Notes under the pieces: model-generated
Told to the model about the DNA's origin: nothing
The model's input: the letters and a program-made list of their open reading frames with translations, nothing else
Databases searched by the model: none
Shown here: piece by piece, positions 1 to 7,826 of the stretch
How positions within the stretch are numbered: position 1 is the stretch's first letter
Layout: the number at the start of each line of letters is the position of its first letter
Position numbers and translations under genes: made by a program
Origin: Flavobacteriales bacterium
Lineage (GTDB): Bacteria > Bacteroidota > Bacteroidia > Flavobacteriales_C > GCA-002722245
Reading direction: 5' to 3'
NCBI GenBank assembly: GCA_023251075.1
Contig: JAHEZM010000014.1
Coordinates: 1 to 64,000, forward strand
DNA length: 64,000 nucleotides

Positions 1-106
1 GTTTAATTCCGAAATGATTTGTATTAAGTCCATAAGTGTTTTTTCTTTCAAAGAAACACTTGTAAACCATAACCAATTTACGGTTTGCCTTAATATGGGT
101 CATCGC

Positions 107-218
107 CTTTTTAAAGGGAGGTGCGAAATAGCCTGTGCTGTAGGAGAGGGATTTTATTAAAAAAAGAAATCCCTCTTACCTCTACCCTACATGCCTGCAC
201 ACTCTCCCTTTAAAAAAG
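107..218. repeat. Large imperfect palindrome in the leading non-coding region
   Basis: The first 290 bases hold no convincing gene. The left arm (107-154) begins CTTTTTAAAGGGAG and ends AGAGGGATTT; the right arm (167-218) carries the reverse complements, AAATCCCTCT at 167-176 and CTCCCTTTAAAAAAG at 204-218. The inner ten pairs are perfect around an A-rich loop at 155-166, the outer pairs are nearly perfect, and the middle is only partly complementary. A separate smaller hairpin (AAGTGTTT/AAACACTT) sits at 34-61. It could be an intergenic palindromic repeat, a decayed miniature element, or the terminator of a gene left of the window; its copy number elsewhere is unknown. Confidence 0.6.
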
Positions 219-290
219 AGAGAAGTGGGGTTAGCGTTTCATAACACAAAGGTGTAATATCAGGGAAGATCACTATTTTTATGCGGATTC

Positions 291-1697
291 ATGTTTCAAG
301 ATAAATCGTATACCACTCCAATAGCTCAAGGATTTCTGAATAATTTATTTCGATATCCTGAAAGAACTTCATTGGTAATTCAAGAGAAGGAGTATTCTTA
401 TGCGCAGTTATCGAAATATGTTCAGTGTATTTACAATCATCTGCTGGGTGGTGGAGTTAAAGATCATCGTATTGGAATTTATGTGGAAGATGATTTGTTT
501 TCTTATGCAGCTATTTTAGCGCTGAGTTTGTATGGAGCATCTTACGTTCCTTTGAATAAATCTTTGCCGGCAGCTCGTTTACAAAAAATTATTGATGCCG
601 CAGATCTTAAAATAATTTTGAAATCGGAAGAAGTTGAATTGTCTCCGCTAGAATTTCAATCTCTTGAAGTTGTAGTTGTTCAGGAGGAAGCTTATGTAAT
701 GTTTACTTCCGGTTCTACAGGCACACCATTGGGCGTTCCTGTTTTGAAGAGAAATGTACATGCATTGTTACAGCATTATTTAAATAAAGAGAAATATGAT
801 TTTTCGGAAAAAGATAAATTCATTCAGACTTACGAATTGTCGTTTGATGTATCGGTTTTCTCATTGTTTGTGCCTTTGTCGATAGGAGCTTCTTGTTATA
901 CAGTTCCTAATGGAGGAATTAAATATTTATCGATATTAAAAATATTAATGCAACAGGAAATTACTGTGATTAGTGCTGTTCCCTCTTTTTTGGCGCACAT
1001 TGGCAGAAAGATAGAGGAACTGAAATTACCTTCGGTACGCTATAGTTTTTTTTCGGGCGAAGCTCTTCCTTCATCGCATGCAAAATCATGGATGAAGGCT
1101 CTTCCTAATGCTAAGGTTTATAATTGTTACGGTCCAACAGAAACCACTATTGTTTGCACCGGAGTTTTATTAAACACTCTTTCTGCCGAAGAATGGAATA
1201 TTGATCCTTTGCCCATTGGTTATGCTTTTGAAAATATGAACTACCAGATTTCTGAAGAAGCTGAGCTTTGCTTTTCAGGGGTGCAGGTTTTTGAAGGATA
1301 TATTGATGGTGAACAGGATCGTTTTTACCTACACAACAATAAACGCTTTTTTAAAACAGGTGATTTAGTGGAAGAAAGAGAAAACGGCTTGTTGGTTTTT
1401 AAAGGAAGAATAGATCAACAAGTGAAGATTAACGGTTATAGAATTGAGTTGGGAGAAATATCAAAAGTACTTTCAACCATAGCAAATTGCAGAGTATTCA
1501 CGTATGTTGTTGATTCAAAAATTATTTCTGTTTTGGAATCGGAAAAGTTTAATGAAATAGAAATCAGAAAAAAACTAGAGGTACTTTTACCCAACTATAT
1601 GCTTCCTAGTCAATTCACTTGTTTAGCAATTTTTCCTTTGAATGAAAATGGAAAATTAGATAGAGAAAAAATTAAAAAATTGATCGATAAATTGTGA
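291..1697 (+). CDS. Amino-acid-adenylation-type AMP-binding enzyme (DltA/NRPS A-domain-like)
   Basis: A free-standing 468-residue ANL-superfamily adenylating enzyme. Visible core motifs in order: A3 TSGSTGTPLGV (139-149), A4 SFDVSVFS, A5 NCYGPTETT, A7 FKTGDLV, A8 GRIDQQVKINGYRIELGEI, and A10 NGKLDR with the catalytic Lys at 455. The layout resembles D-alanine-carrier-protein ligases and stand-alone NRPS adenylation domains rather than acetyl-CoA synthetases. The A3 Lys that usually follows Pro is Leu (147), which is unusual. No carrier protein, condensation domain or DltB-like acyltransferase lies nearby in the window, so substrate and acceptor are unknown. The stop overlaps the next gene by four bases (GTGA), implying coupled translation. 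The start is the ATG at 291; nothing in-frame upstream argues for a longer form. Confidence 0.85.
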   Translation: MFQDKSYTTPIAQGFLNNLFRYPERTSLVIQEKEYSYAQLSKYVQCIYNHLLGGGVKDHRIGIYVEDDLFSYAAILALSLYGASYVPLNKSLPAARLQKIIDAADLKIILKSEEVELSPLEFQSLEVVVVQEEAYVMFTSGSTGTPLGVPVLKRNVHALLQHYLNKEKYDFSEKDKFIQTYELSFDVSVFSLFVPLSIGASCYTVPNGGIKYLSILKILMQQEITVISAVPSFLAHIGRKIEELKLPSVRYSFFSGEALPSSHAKSWMKALPNAKVYNCYGPTETTIVCTGVLLNTLSAEEWNIDPLPIGYAFENMNYQISEEAELCFSGVQVFEGYIDGEQDRFYLHNNKRFFKTGDLVEERENGLLVFKGRIDQQVKINGYRIELGEISKVLSTIANCRVFTYVVDSKIISVLESEKFNEIEIRKKLEVLLPNYMLPSQFTCLAIFPLNENGKLDREKIKKLIDKL

Positions 1698-2266
1698 AAG
1701 AAATATTTGAAATAATCGCTGATATTCTCCGGTTTTTAAATCTAAATGTGATTATTGGCATTCCATTTACCATAGTATTTTTCCTGTTGATTAAAAGATT
1801 GTGGAAACACTACGATGATAGTGTGGCATTTCAAATCATACGTTATTTTCTTATTTCTTGTGCATTGATAGCTTGCATTATTTTTATCATTCCTTTTTTC
1901 AATATTTACGGAATTGAAAATGAAGCCTACAATTTTTTCAAACGAGCAGAAGGTTGGTATTTTTATTCATATTTAACATTAATGCTTTTCCATTTATTTA
2001 TTCCTTTATTTCTCTTTTTTAATAAGATTGGTGGCAATAAGATTTGGCTTTTGTTAATTTCATTGGGAATGAACATCGGGATGATTTTTGAATCTTTCGT
2101 GATTTTTGTTACCAGTATTCATCGTGATTATGTTCCCGGGAATCTCATTCCTGTTGAATTTCCTTGGCGCGAGTTAAATGCAATGATATGCGGAATTATT
2201 TTCGGGATTGTTGTTTTTGTAATTAGTGAAGTGGTGAAGAAGGTGAAAAGAAAAAGTGTAGGATAA
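1694..2266 (+). CDS. Small five-helix membrane protein resembling the C-terminal part of ActC/NrfD
   Basis: A 190-residue integral membrane protein starting at a GTG that overlaps the previous stop. Five hydrophobic segments lie at about 16-35, 50-72, 90-110, 116-140 and 160-182, followed by a Lys-rich tail. Residues 127-146 read NIGMIFESFV-IFVTSIHRDY, which from memory resembles the segment before the last helices of ActC, the quinol-site subunit of alternative complex III (family pattern NIGMWFERFVI..TSLHRD). The helix before it (WYFYSYLTLMLFHLFIPLF) also matches in layout. Full ActC/NrfD proteins have eight or more helices, so this would be a half-size relative. No haem or iron-sulfur partner is adjacent; only the adenylation enzyme is. 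The homology is inferred by eye, and a role in respiration is not claimed. Confidence 0.6.
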   Translation: MKEIFEIIADILRFLNLNVIIGIPFTIVFFLLIKRLWKHYDDSVAFQIIRYFLISCALIACIIFIIPFFNIYGIENEAYNFFKRAEGWYFYSYLTLMLFHLFIPLFLFFNKIGGNKIWLLLISLGMNIGMIFESFVIFVTSIHRDYVPGNLIPVEFPWRELNAMICGIIFGIVVFVISEVVKKVKRKSVG

Positions 2267-2273
2267 TAGTTCC

Positions 2274-2597
2274 TTATCTCACTTCTAAAATATCTATCCT
2301 TTGTCCGGCCATACAAACCGACGTTTGTATTTTAGCAACATGGTATTTAATACAAATTACTTTTCCGTCGATTTTAAGACTGTCTGCGAGATTATTTACT
2401 TCAAAGTGACTACTGTCTTTTCGCATGAGCATATAGCCGCATCCATCAAGTCCTGTTTGATTAATTACAGTGACTTTTTCAAATCCTTCAGGACAAGATT
2501 TTACAATTTCTTTCTTTTTAGAAACACAGCAAAATAGAGTGCAACAAAAAAGGAGAGCAACAATTACTCTCCTTTTTGTATGAAAATATTTTCTCAT
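2274..2597 (-). CDS. Small Cys-rich exported protein downstream of pdhC
   Basis: A 107-residue protein with a basic N-terminus (KYFHTKRR) and a hydrophobic, Cys-rich stretch (VIVALLFCCTLFCC) that looks like an export signal; Cys23 or Cys24 could be a lipoprotein acceptor, though the lipobox is poor. The mature part contains a GLDGCGYML segment and a C-terminal VCMAGQRIDILEV segment, a pattern I associate with small uncharacterised Bacteroidota proteins but cannot name. It starts two bases after the pdhC stop, so it is probably the last gene of the pdhA-pdhC unit. A strong terminator-like hairpin overlaps codons 7-17. Function unknown. Confidence 0.7.
   Translation of the reverse strand: MRKYFHTKRRVIVALLFCCTLFCCVSKKKEIVKSCPEGFEKVTVINQTGLDGCGYMLMRKDSSHFEVNNLADSLKIDGKVICIKYHVAKIQTSVCMAGQRIDILEVR
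2547..2577 (-). terminator. Terminator-like hairpin inside the signal-peptide region
   Basis: A perfect 11-bp inverted repeat, AAAAAGGAGAG (2547-2557) and CTCTCCTTTTT (2567-2577), with a nine-base loop. Read in the minus direction after the pdhC stop at 2600 it forms a stem followed by six T residues, as expected for an intrinsic terminator. It lies within the coding sequence of the small exported protein, so ribosomes translating the first codons would melt it. It may stop most pdhAC transcripts or act as an attenuator. Confidence 0.5.
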
Positions 2598-2599
2598 AA

Positions 2600-3835
2600 T
2601 TATTGCATGAAAATCAATACCGGATTTTCAATATACTTTTTCAAAGTTTGTAAGAAAGCTGCACCTGTGGCGCCATCCACCACTCTGTGGTCGCAACTTA
2701 AAGTTACTTTCATCATGTTGCCTGGAACCACTGCACCGTTTTTCACAACAGGCACTTGACGAATTCCACCTACTGCTAAAATACAAGCATCAGGAGGATT
2801 AATAATTGCAGTAAATTCTTCAATACCAAACATTCCTAAATTAGAAATAGTGAAAGTATTTCCAGCCCAATCGGCAGGAGTTAATTTTTTAGCTTTAGAA
2901 CGAGCAGCAAAATCTTTTACTTCTGCAGAAACTTCCTGAATAGATTTTGTATTCGCAAATTTTACAACCGGTACAATTAATCCATCTTCAATAGCCATAG
3001 CTACACCGATGTGCACATGTTCGTTGTAACGGATTCTATCACCTAACCAAGAGGAATTGATCGCTGGATGTTTTGGTAATGCTGCAGCTACTGCTTTTAA
3101 TACAATATCATTGAACGATACTTTATCTCCAGTTTCATCGATAATAGCTTTACGGGTTCTCATCGCTTCGTCCATATCGATATCCATTGTTAGATAGAAA
3201 TGTGGAGCCGTAAATAAGGATTCGCTCAAACGTTTTGCAATGATTCCTCTCATGCTGGTAACACCCACTTCGCTGAAGTTTTCGATTTGTGCTACAGATG
3301 ACCCTGGCAAGAAATTATCAATATCTCTTTTTACAATTCTTCCACCGTCGCCACTTCCTCTGATTTTTCCCAGAGGTAAATTTCTTTCTTCAGCTAATTT
3401 TTTAGCCAGAGGAGAAATAACCATTCTTCCATTATTTTCTACCGGTGCGGGAGCTGGTTTGGAAGTTTTGAGAGTGGGAGTTGAAGCAATAGGAGCAGGA
3501 GCAGGTGCTACTGGAGCTGCTGTTGTTGCAGGTGCCGGAGCTGCTGCTACCGGTTTTGCTGCTTTATCGGCTTCAATAATTGCTTTAACATCTTCTCCTT
3601 GTTTTCCTAAAATGGCAAGAATTGCATCTACCGGTGCTTTTTGCCCGGCTTCAATACCAATATGTAATAAAACACCTTCTTGGAATGATTCAAATTCCAT
3701 AGTTGCTTTATCCGATTCAATTTCTGCTAATAGTTCGCCTGTTTTTACAGCGTCACCAATTTTTTTATGCCACACTGCTACCACACCTTCGGTCATGGTA
3801 TCACTTAATTTGGGCATTCTAACAATTTCAGCCAT
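2600..3835 (-). CDS. pdhC: Pyruvate dehydrogenase E2, dihydrolipoamide acetyltransferase
   Basis: A 411-residue E2 component that passes acetyl groups from lipoyl-lysine to CoA. It has one lipoyl domain (residues 1-80) with the lipoylated Lys43 in ESDKATMEF, an Ala/Pro linker (91-134), a peripheral-subunit-binding domain (138-175, SPLAKKLAEE...GSGDGGRIVKRDI) and a C-terminal catalytic domain ending in DHRVVDGATGA, where His383 and Asp387 are catalytic. It lies 14 bases downstream of pdhA on the same strand and is clearly co-transcribed. E1-beta and E3 are not in the window and must be encoded elsewhere. The start ATG at 3835 gives the standard MAEIVRMPKLSDTM N-terminus. Confidence 0.96.
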   Translation of the reverse strand: MAEIVRMPKLSDTMTEGVVAVWHKKIGDAVKTGELLAEIESDKATMEFESFQEGVLLHIGIEAGQKAPVDAILAILGKQGEDVKAIIEADKAAKPVAAAPAPATTAAPVAPAPAPIASTPTLKTSKPAPAPVENNGRMVISPLAKKLAEERNLPLGKIRGSGDGGRIVKRDIDNFLPGSSVAQIENFSEVGVTSMRGIIAKRLSESLFTAPHFYLTMDIDMDEAMRTRKAIIDETGDKVSFNDIVLKAVAAALPKHPAINSSWLGDRIRYNEHVHIGVAMAIEDGLIVPVVKFANTKSIQEVSAEVKDFAARSKAKKLTPADWAGNTFTISNLGMFGIEEFTAIINPPDACILAVGGIRQVPVVKNGAVVPGNMMKVTLSCDHRVVDGATGAAFLQTLKKYIENPVLIFMQ

Positions 3836-3849
3836 GTTCTAATTTTTTA

Positions 3850-4857
3850 TTAATCCATTATATATGGATAGTCGGGTTGAGAATAAACATCTTTGTACAA
3901 TTCATCAATAGTAGGGAATGGAGATTGTTCAGCAAACTGAACAGCTTCCTCCACCATTGCTTTTACTTTCTCCTCAATTGCTTCAATTTCTTTTTCTGAA
4001 GCATATTTTTTGTCTTTTATTTTTGCCAGAACATCGTTGATAGGGTCTTGCTCCTGGTAGCATTTCAACTCTTCTTTAGTTCTGTATTTTGCTGGATCCG
4101 ACATAGAGTGACCTTTATATCGGTAAGTTCTGATTTCTAGTAGGGTAGGACCCTCACCTTTTCTTCCTCTTGCCGCTGCTTCTTCTACTGCATTTGCTAC
4201 GGCTTCGCATTTCATTCCATCTACAGGGAAAGAAGGCATATCGTAAGCCAATCCTAATTTGTATAAGTCGGTAACGTTTGATGTTCTTTCCACCGAAGTT
4301 CCCATGGCGTATTGGTTATTCTCAATAATAAAAATGACGGGTAATTTCCAGGTCATAGCCATGTTTAGTGCTTCGTGAAAAGCACCTTGTCGCACGGCTC
4401 CATCTCCCATAAAACAAAGAGTGACTGCTTTATTTCCGTTGTATTTATCAGCGAAAGCAATACCTGCACCTAAAGGAATATGGGCTCCAACAATACCATG
4501 ACCACCAAAGAAATTAAATTCTTTGCTGAACATATGCATTGAACCACCCTTACCTTTTGAGCAACCAGTGATTTTACCGAATAACTCGGCCATGATGAAT
4601 TTAGGATGCATTCCGCGTCCGATTGGATGCGCATGATCACGGTAAGTAGTAATCATTTTATCTTCTGGCGTAAGAACTGCTTCACAGCCGGCTACGATAG
4701 CTTCTTGTCCGATATATAAGTGGCAGAAGCCCCTGATTTTTTGTTGAATATAAAGTGCTCCTGCCTTTTCCTCAAACTTTCTAATAAGGAACATGAGTTC
4801 ATACCATTTGAGGTAAGTTTCTTTACCGTACTTTTCTTTGGTTTCTTTTTTCGCCAT
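3850..4857 (-). CDS. pdhA: Pyruvate dehydrogenase E1 alpha subunit
   Basis: The TPP-dependent alpha subunit of the pyruvate dehydrogenase E1 heterotetramer, 335 residues from the chosen start. The TPP/Mg motif is present (GDGA at about 151-154, ENN at 179-181), as is a phosphorylation-loop-like segment (YRYKGHSMSDP). The frame is open to 4935, but a TAnnTTTG promoter box at 4892-4899 and the family N-terminus favour the Met at 4857 (MAKKETKEK) or the one four codons upstream at 4869. The partner E1-beta is not adjacent; the pdhA-pdhC pairing without pdhB agrees with a flavobacterial arrangement. Confidence 0.94.
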   Translation of the reverse strand: MAKKETKEKYGKETYLKWYELMFLIRKFEEKAGALYIQQKIRGFCHLYIGQEAIVAGCEAVLTPEDKMITTYRDHAHPIGRGMHPKFIMAELFGKITGCSKGKGGSMHMFSKEFNFFGGHGIVGAHIPLGAGIAFADKYNGNKAVTLCFMGDGAVRQGAFHEALNMAMTWKLPVIFIIENNQYAMGTSVERTSNVTDLYKLGLAYDMPSFPVDGMKCEAVANAVEEAAARGRKGEGPTLLEIRTYRYKGHSMSDPAKYRTKEELKCYQEQDPINDVLAKIKDKKYASEKEIEAIEEKVKAMVEEAVQFAEQSPFPTIDELYKDVYSQPDYPYIMD

Positions 4858-4891
4858 TGTTTTTGTCATTGCAATGAGATTTGTAAGCCAA

Positions 4892-4899
4892 CAAAAATA
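4892..4899 (-). promoter_or_regulatory. Candidate -7 box for pdhA
   Basis: On the minus strand this reads TATTTTTG, matching the Bacteroidota -7 consensus TAnnTTTG, and would start transcription about 15-30 bases before the candidate pdhA start codons. No good TTG box is seen at the usual distance, so the call rests on the -7 match and position. Confidence 0.4.
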
Positions 4900-4989
4900 G
4901 AAATCTTTAGGAGAAAACAGAGGAGTTTTTGGCAAATATTATCTATTGCAGTGGCAGAACGACTTTTAAGTTAAAAATCTGCCCTTTTG

Positions 4990-5020
4990 TTTGCTTGTGT
5001 GAAACATAGTGATACATTTG
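4990..5020 (+). promoter_or_regulatory. Bacteroidota-type promoter of the PBP1A gene
   Basis: TTTG at 4990-4993 and TACATTTG at 5013-5020 are separated by exactly 19 bases, the arrangement known for the Bacteroidota primary sigma factor (-33 TTTG, -7 TAnnTTTG). Transcription would begin near 5025, about 15 bases before the ATG at 5040. Confidence 0.65.
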
Positions 5021-5039
5021 ATGCTGAAATCGCTTACAT

Positions 5040-7343
5040 ATGTCATTTGTAGAAAAAACCAAAAGCATACTGCTGTATATTTGGAAGAAGAAGAGATACC
5101 GCTATTCCCTCATTACTATTTTGTTTTTATACCTTACCATTCAGCATAATTTTTTGTGGTTGGTGGGTAATTTACCTTCTGTTAGCGAATTGAAAGATCC
5201 TGATTTACCGGTGGCTTCAGAGATATATGCGGCAGATGGAAAAATGATAGGAAAATTCTTTCGTGAAAACCGATCTTCGGTGGCTTTGAAAGATATTAAT
5301 CCGGTTTTTTATAAAGGTTTAGTGGCTACTGAAGATGTTCGTTTTTATGAGCATGATGGTATCGATTGGAAAGCCAATCTTTCTATTTTGTGGTATATGA
5401 TCAAGGGAGATAAACGTGGCGGAAGTACTCTCAGTCAGCAATTGGCAAAGAATTTATTTAAAATGCGTAAGGTGAATAAAGGTTTACTCACCTACGTTCC
5501 CGGAGTGCGCACGGCAAATGTTAAAATGAAGGAATGGATAGTTGCGAAGCGTTTGGAAGAGAATTATACCAAAGACGAAATTTTGCTTTTATACATGAAT
5601 ACTGTTGATTTTGGGAGTAATGCCTTTGGAATTAATTCTGCAGCAAAAACTTATTTCAATAAAAAACCCAAACAATTGAGTGTGGATGAATGTGCTATAC
5701 TCATTGGTATGCTTAAAGCAACTACCACTTACAATCCTGTTTTACATCCCGACAAATCGTTGGAAAGAAGAAATGTGGTTTTGTCGTTGATGAAAAAACA
5801 TAAAGTAATTACTGAAAAAGAACATAAAAAAGCTATTGCCAAACCAATTAATCTGGATTATCATGTTGAAAATACCGAGGATTGCGAAGTGCCTTACGTG
5901 CGCGCTGCTGTTGCCCGTGAGTTGAGTGAATGGTGTAGTGAAAACGGATACGATATTTATAGCGACGGATTGAAAATATACACTACCATTGATTTGCGTA
6001 TGCAGAAGCATGCGCAGGAGGCGGTGAGTGAGCATATGAAATCGCTACAAAAGAAATTTGATCAACAATGGGATGGTAAAAATCCCTGGGTAGATAGTAA
6101 GAAAGAAGAAATTCCAGGTTTTATTGAGAATGCGATTAAACAAACAGATGCTTATCGAGGATTGAAAAAAAGATGGGAAGACAATGAAGATACTATCCTG
6201 TATTTTTTGCGCAAACCACATTGGTGTGAAATCTATACTCATGAAGGGTATAAAAAAGAAATGATGAGTTCTATGGATTCACTGGCACACTATAAAAAAT
6301 TATTGCGTTGCGGCTTTTTTACTTTAGATCCTAATACCGGATACATCAAAACCTGGGTAGGTGGATGGAATTATAAAATCACGAAATACGATCATATCGT
6401 TCAATCAAAAAGACAACCCGGTTCAACCTTCAAACCTTTTGTTTATGCTACCGCTTTTGAACAGGGCAATGGTCCGTGCGATACAAGAGTAGATAAATAT
6501 ATCCGACACGAATATGATGAAAATGGAGTGCATCATGTGTGGACTCCTAACAATGCCAATCGCGTGTTTACGAATAATACGCTCACTTTGCGACAAGGAA
6601 TGGCCACTTCTATCAATAGTATTGCGGTGCAATTGACTTTAGAATGCGGGCCAGAAAACGTTGCTCAAACTGCTAAAAATTGCGGTATTCAAAGTAATCT
6701 CGAAGTTGTACCTTCTATTGGCTTAGGTTCGAATGATGTGAATTTACTGGAACTTACTTCTTCTTATGCTCCTTTTATTAATGGGGGATACAGAGTTAAA
6801 CCTATTTTAATTACGCATATCGTGAATCAAAAAGGGGAAGAAATTGCCCGATTTGTACCCACTAAAGAGCGTGCTATTACGGAAGAAACAGCTTGGCTCA
6901 TGTCGTATATGTTGAGAGGAACTGTAGAAGAGAATGGAGGAACTTCAACCGCCTTGTTTCAATATCCTATTTTTGGTAATAATCAACTGGGAGGAAAAAC
7001 AGGTACTTCAAACAATTATTCTGATGGTTGGTATGTGGGTGTTACTACCAATTTAATTGGAGGAACATGGGTGGGAGCAGAGGATAGATGTATTCATTTT
7101 AAAAATTCTGCAACAGGTGAAGGTATGAAAACTGCTTTGCCGGTTTTTGGTTTGTTCTTATCGAAAGTATATGCCGACAAGCAATGTAGTATTAAACCTT
7201 GTTTATTTCCTAAGGAGCCATTTCCAATTGATAAGCCGCATAACTGTAGAGTTTATGTGCCTAAAACAGATACAACTTTGGTGGAGGTGGATACTTCTGC
7301 GGTGATAGAAACTGTGGTGATTGATACTATCGCGGTACCGTAA
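5040..7343 (+). CDS. Class A penicillin-binding protein 1A (transglycosylase/transpeptidase)
   Basis: A bifunctional peptidoglycan synthase of 767 residues. It has a short cytoplasmic N-terminus, a membrane anchor at about 22-42, a GT51 glycosyltransferase domain (ATEDVRFYEHDG with catalytic Glu98; RGGSTLSQQLAKN), and a penicillin-binding transpeptidase domain with the SxxK motif STFK (Ser462), SIN at 524-526 and KTGTSN from Lys653. All catalytic residues are present. It is transcribed divergently from pdhA and has its own promoter at 4990-5020. Its stop codon directly abuts the stop of the convergent ispF. The extreme C-terminus carries a Thr/Val/Asp-rich tail of unknown role. Confidence 0.95.
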   Translation: MSFVEKTKSILLYIWKKKRYRYSLITILFLYLTIQHNFLWLVGNLPSVSELKDPDLPVASEIYAADGKMIGKFFRENRSSVALKDINPVFYKGLVATEDVRFYEHDGIDWKANLSILWYMIKGDKRGGSTLSQQLAKNLFKMRKVNKGLLTYVPGVRTANVKMKEWIVAKRLEENYTKDEILLLYMNTVDFGSNAFGINSAAKTYFNKKPKQLSVDECAILIGMLKATTTYNPVLHPDKSLERRNVVLSLMKKHKVITEKEHKKAIAKPINLDYHVENTEDCEVPYVRAAVARELSEWCSENGYDIYSDGLKIYTTIDLRMQKHAQEAVSEHMKSLQKKFDQQWDGKNPWVDSKKEEIPGFIENAIKQTDAYRGLKKRWEDNEDTILYFLRKPHWCEIYTHEGYKKEMMSSMDSLAHYKKLLRCGFFTLDPNTGYIKTWVGGWNYKITKYDHIVQSKRQPGSTFKPFVYATAFEQGNGPCDTRVDKYIRHEYDENGVHHVWTPNNANRVFTNNTLTLRQGMATSINSIAVQLTLECGPENVAQTAKNCGIQSNLEVVPSIGLGSNDVNLLELTSSYAPFINGGYRVKPILITHIVNQKGEEIARFVPTKERAITEETAWLMSYMLRGTVEENGGTSTALFQYPIFGNNQLGGKTGTSNNYSDGWYVGVTTNLIGGTWVGAEDRCIHFKNSATGEGMKTALPVFGLFLSKVYADKQCSIKPCLFPKEPFPIDKPHNCRVYVPKTDTTLVEVDTSAVIETVVIDTIAVP

Positions 7344-7826
7344 TTAAGCTTTATAAATTAACGCAACGGCATAAGCATTAACTCCGCTTTCGTTGCCTAT
7401 ATAACCTAATTTTTCGTTGGTGGTGGCTTTGATAGATATTTGTGATTCTTCAATTTTCATCACCTTAGATAGAGTCTTTAACATCAAAGGGAGGTGAGAC
7501 ATTATTTTAGGCTTCTCCAATGATAAAGTGGAATCAATATTGCCAATTTTATACTTCTCTTTTTCCAATAATTCAATTACGCGAGACAGTAATATTTTAC
7601 TATCAATTCCTTTAAATTCGCTGGAAGTATCAGGAAAGTGTTTGCCTATGTCGCCTAAATTTGCCGCTCCCAAAAGAGCATCGCAAATAGCGTGTATCAA
7701 TACATCGGCATCGGAGTGGCCTACTGCGCCTTTATAATGTTCAATTTTAATTCCACCTAACCAAAGTTCTTTTCCTTCTGCTAATTGGTGCACATCGAAG
7801 CCGAAGCCAATTCTAAATGGGGTCAT
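7344..7826 (-). CDS. ispF: 2-C-methyl-D-erythritol 2,4-cyclodiphosphate synthase
   Basis: The fifth enzyme of the MEP isoprenoid pathway, 160 residues, the usual length. The divalent-metal ligands are visible: Asp11 and His13 in GFDVHQL and His45 after the GHSDADVLIH motif. The TTNEKLGYIGNESGVNAYAVALI C-terminal region (given as its two halves TTNEKLGYIGNE and GVNAYAVALI) is typical. The ATG overlaps the stop of porV in a TAATG, so translation is probably coupled to a T9SS gene although the functions are unrelated. Confidence 0.96.
   Translation of the reverse strand: MTPFRIGFGFDVHQLAEGKELWLGGIKIEHYKGAVGHSDADVLIHAICDALLGAANLGDIGKHFPDTSSEFKGIDSKILLSRVIELLEKEKYKIGNIDSTLSLEKPKIMSHLPLMLKTLSKVMKIEESQISIKATTNEKLGYIGNESGVNAYAVALIYKA

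Noticed and set aside
2-160. Open frame at the left edge
   Set aside because: It runs through the palindrome, has no family-like sequence and may be chance; no support for a gene tail.
3240-3842. 200-residue open frame opposite pdhC
   Set aside because: It is antisense to the Ala/Pro-rich linker and lipoyl domain of pdhC, whose codon bias keeps the opposite strand open. Its product has no signal or motif.
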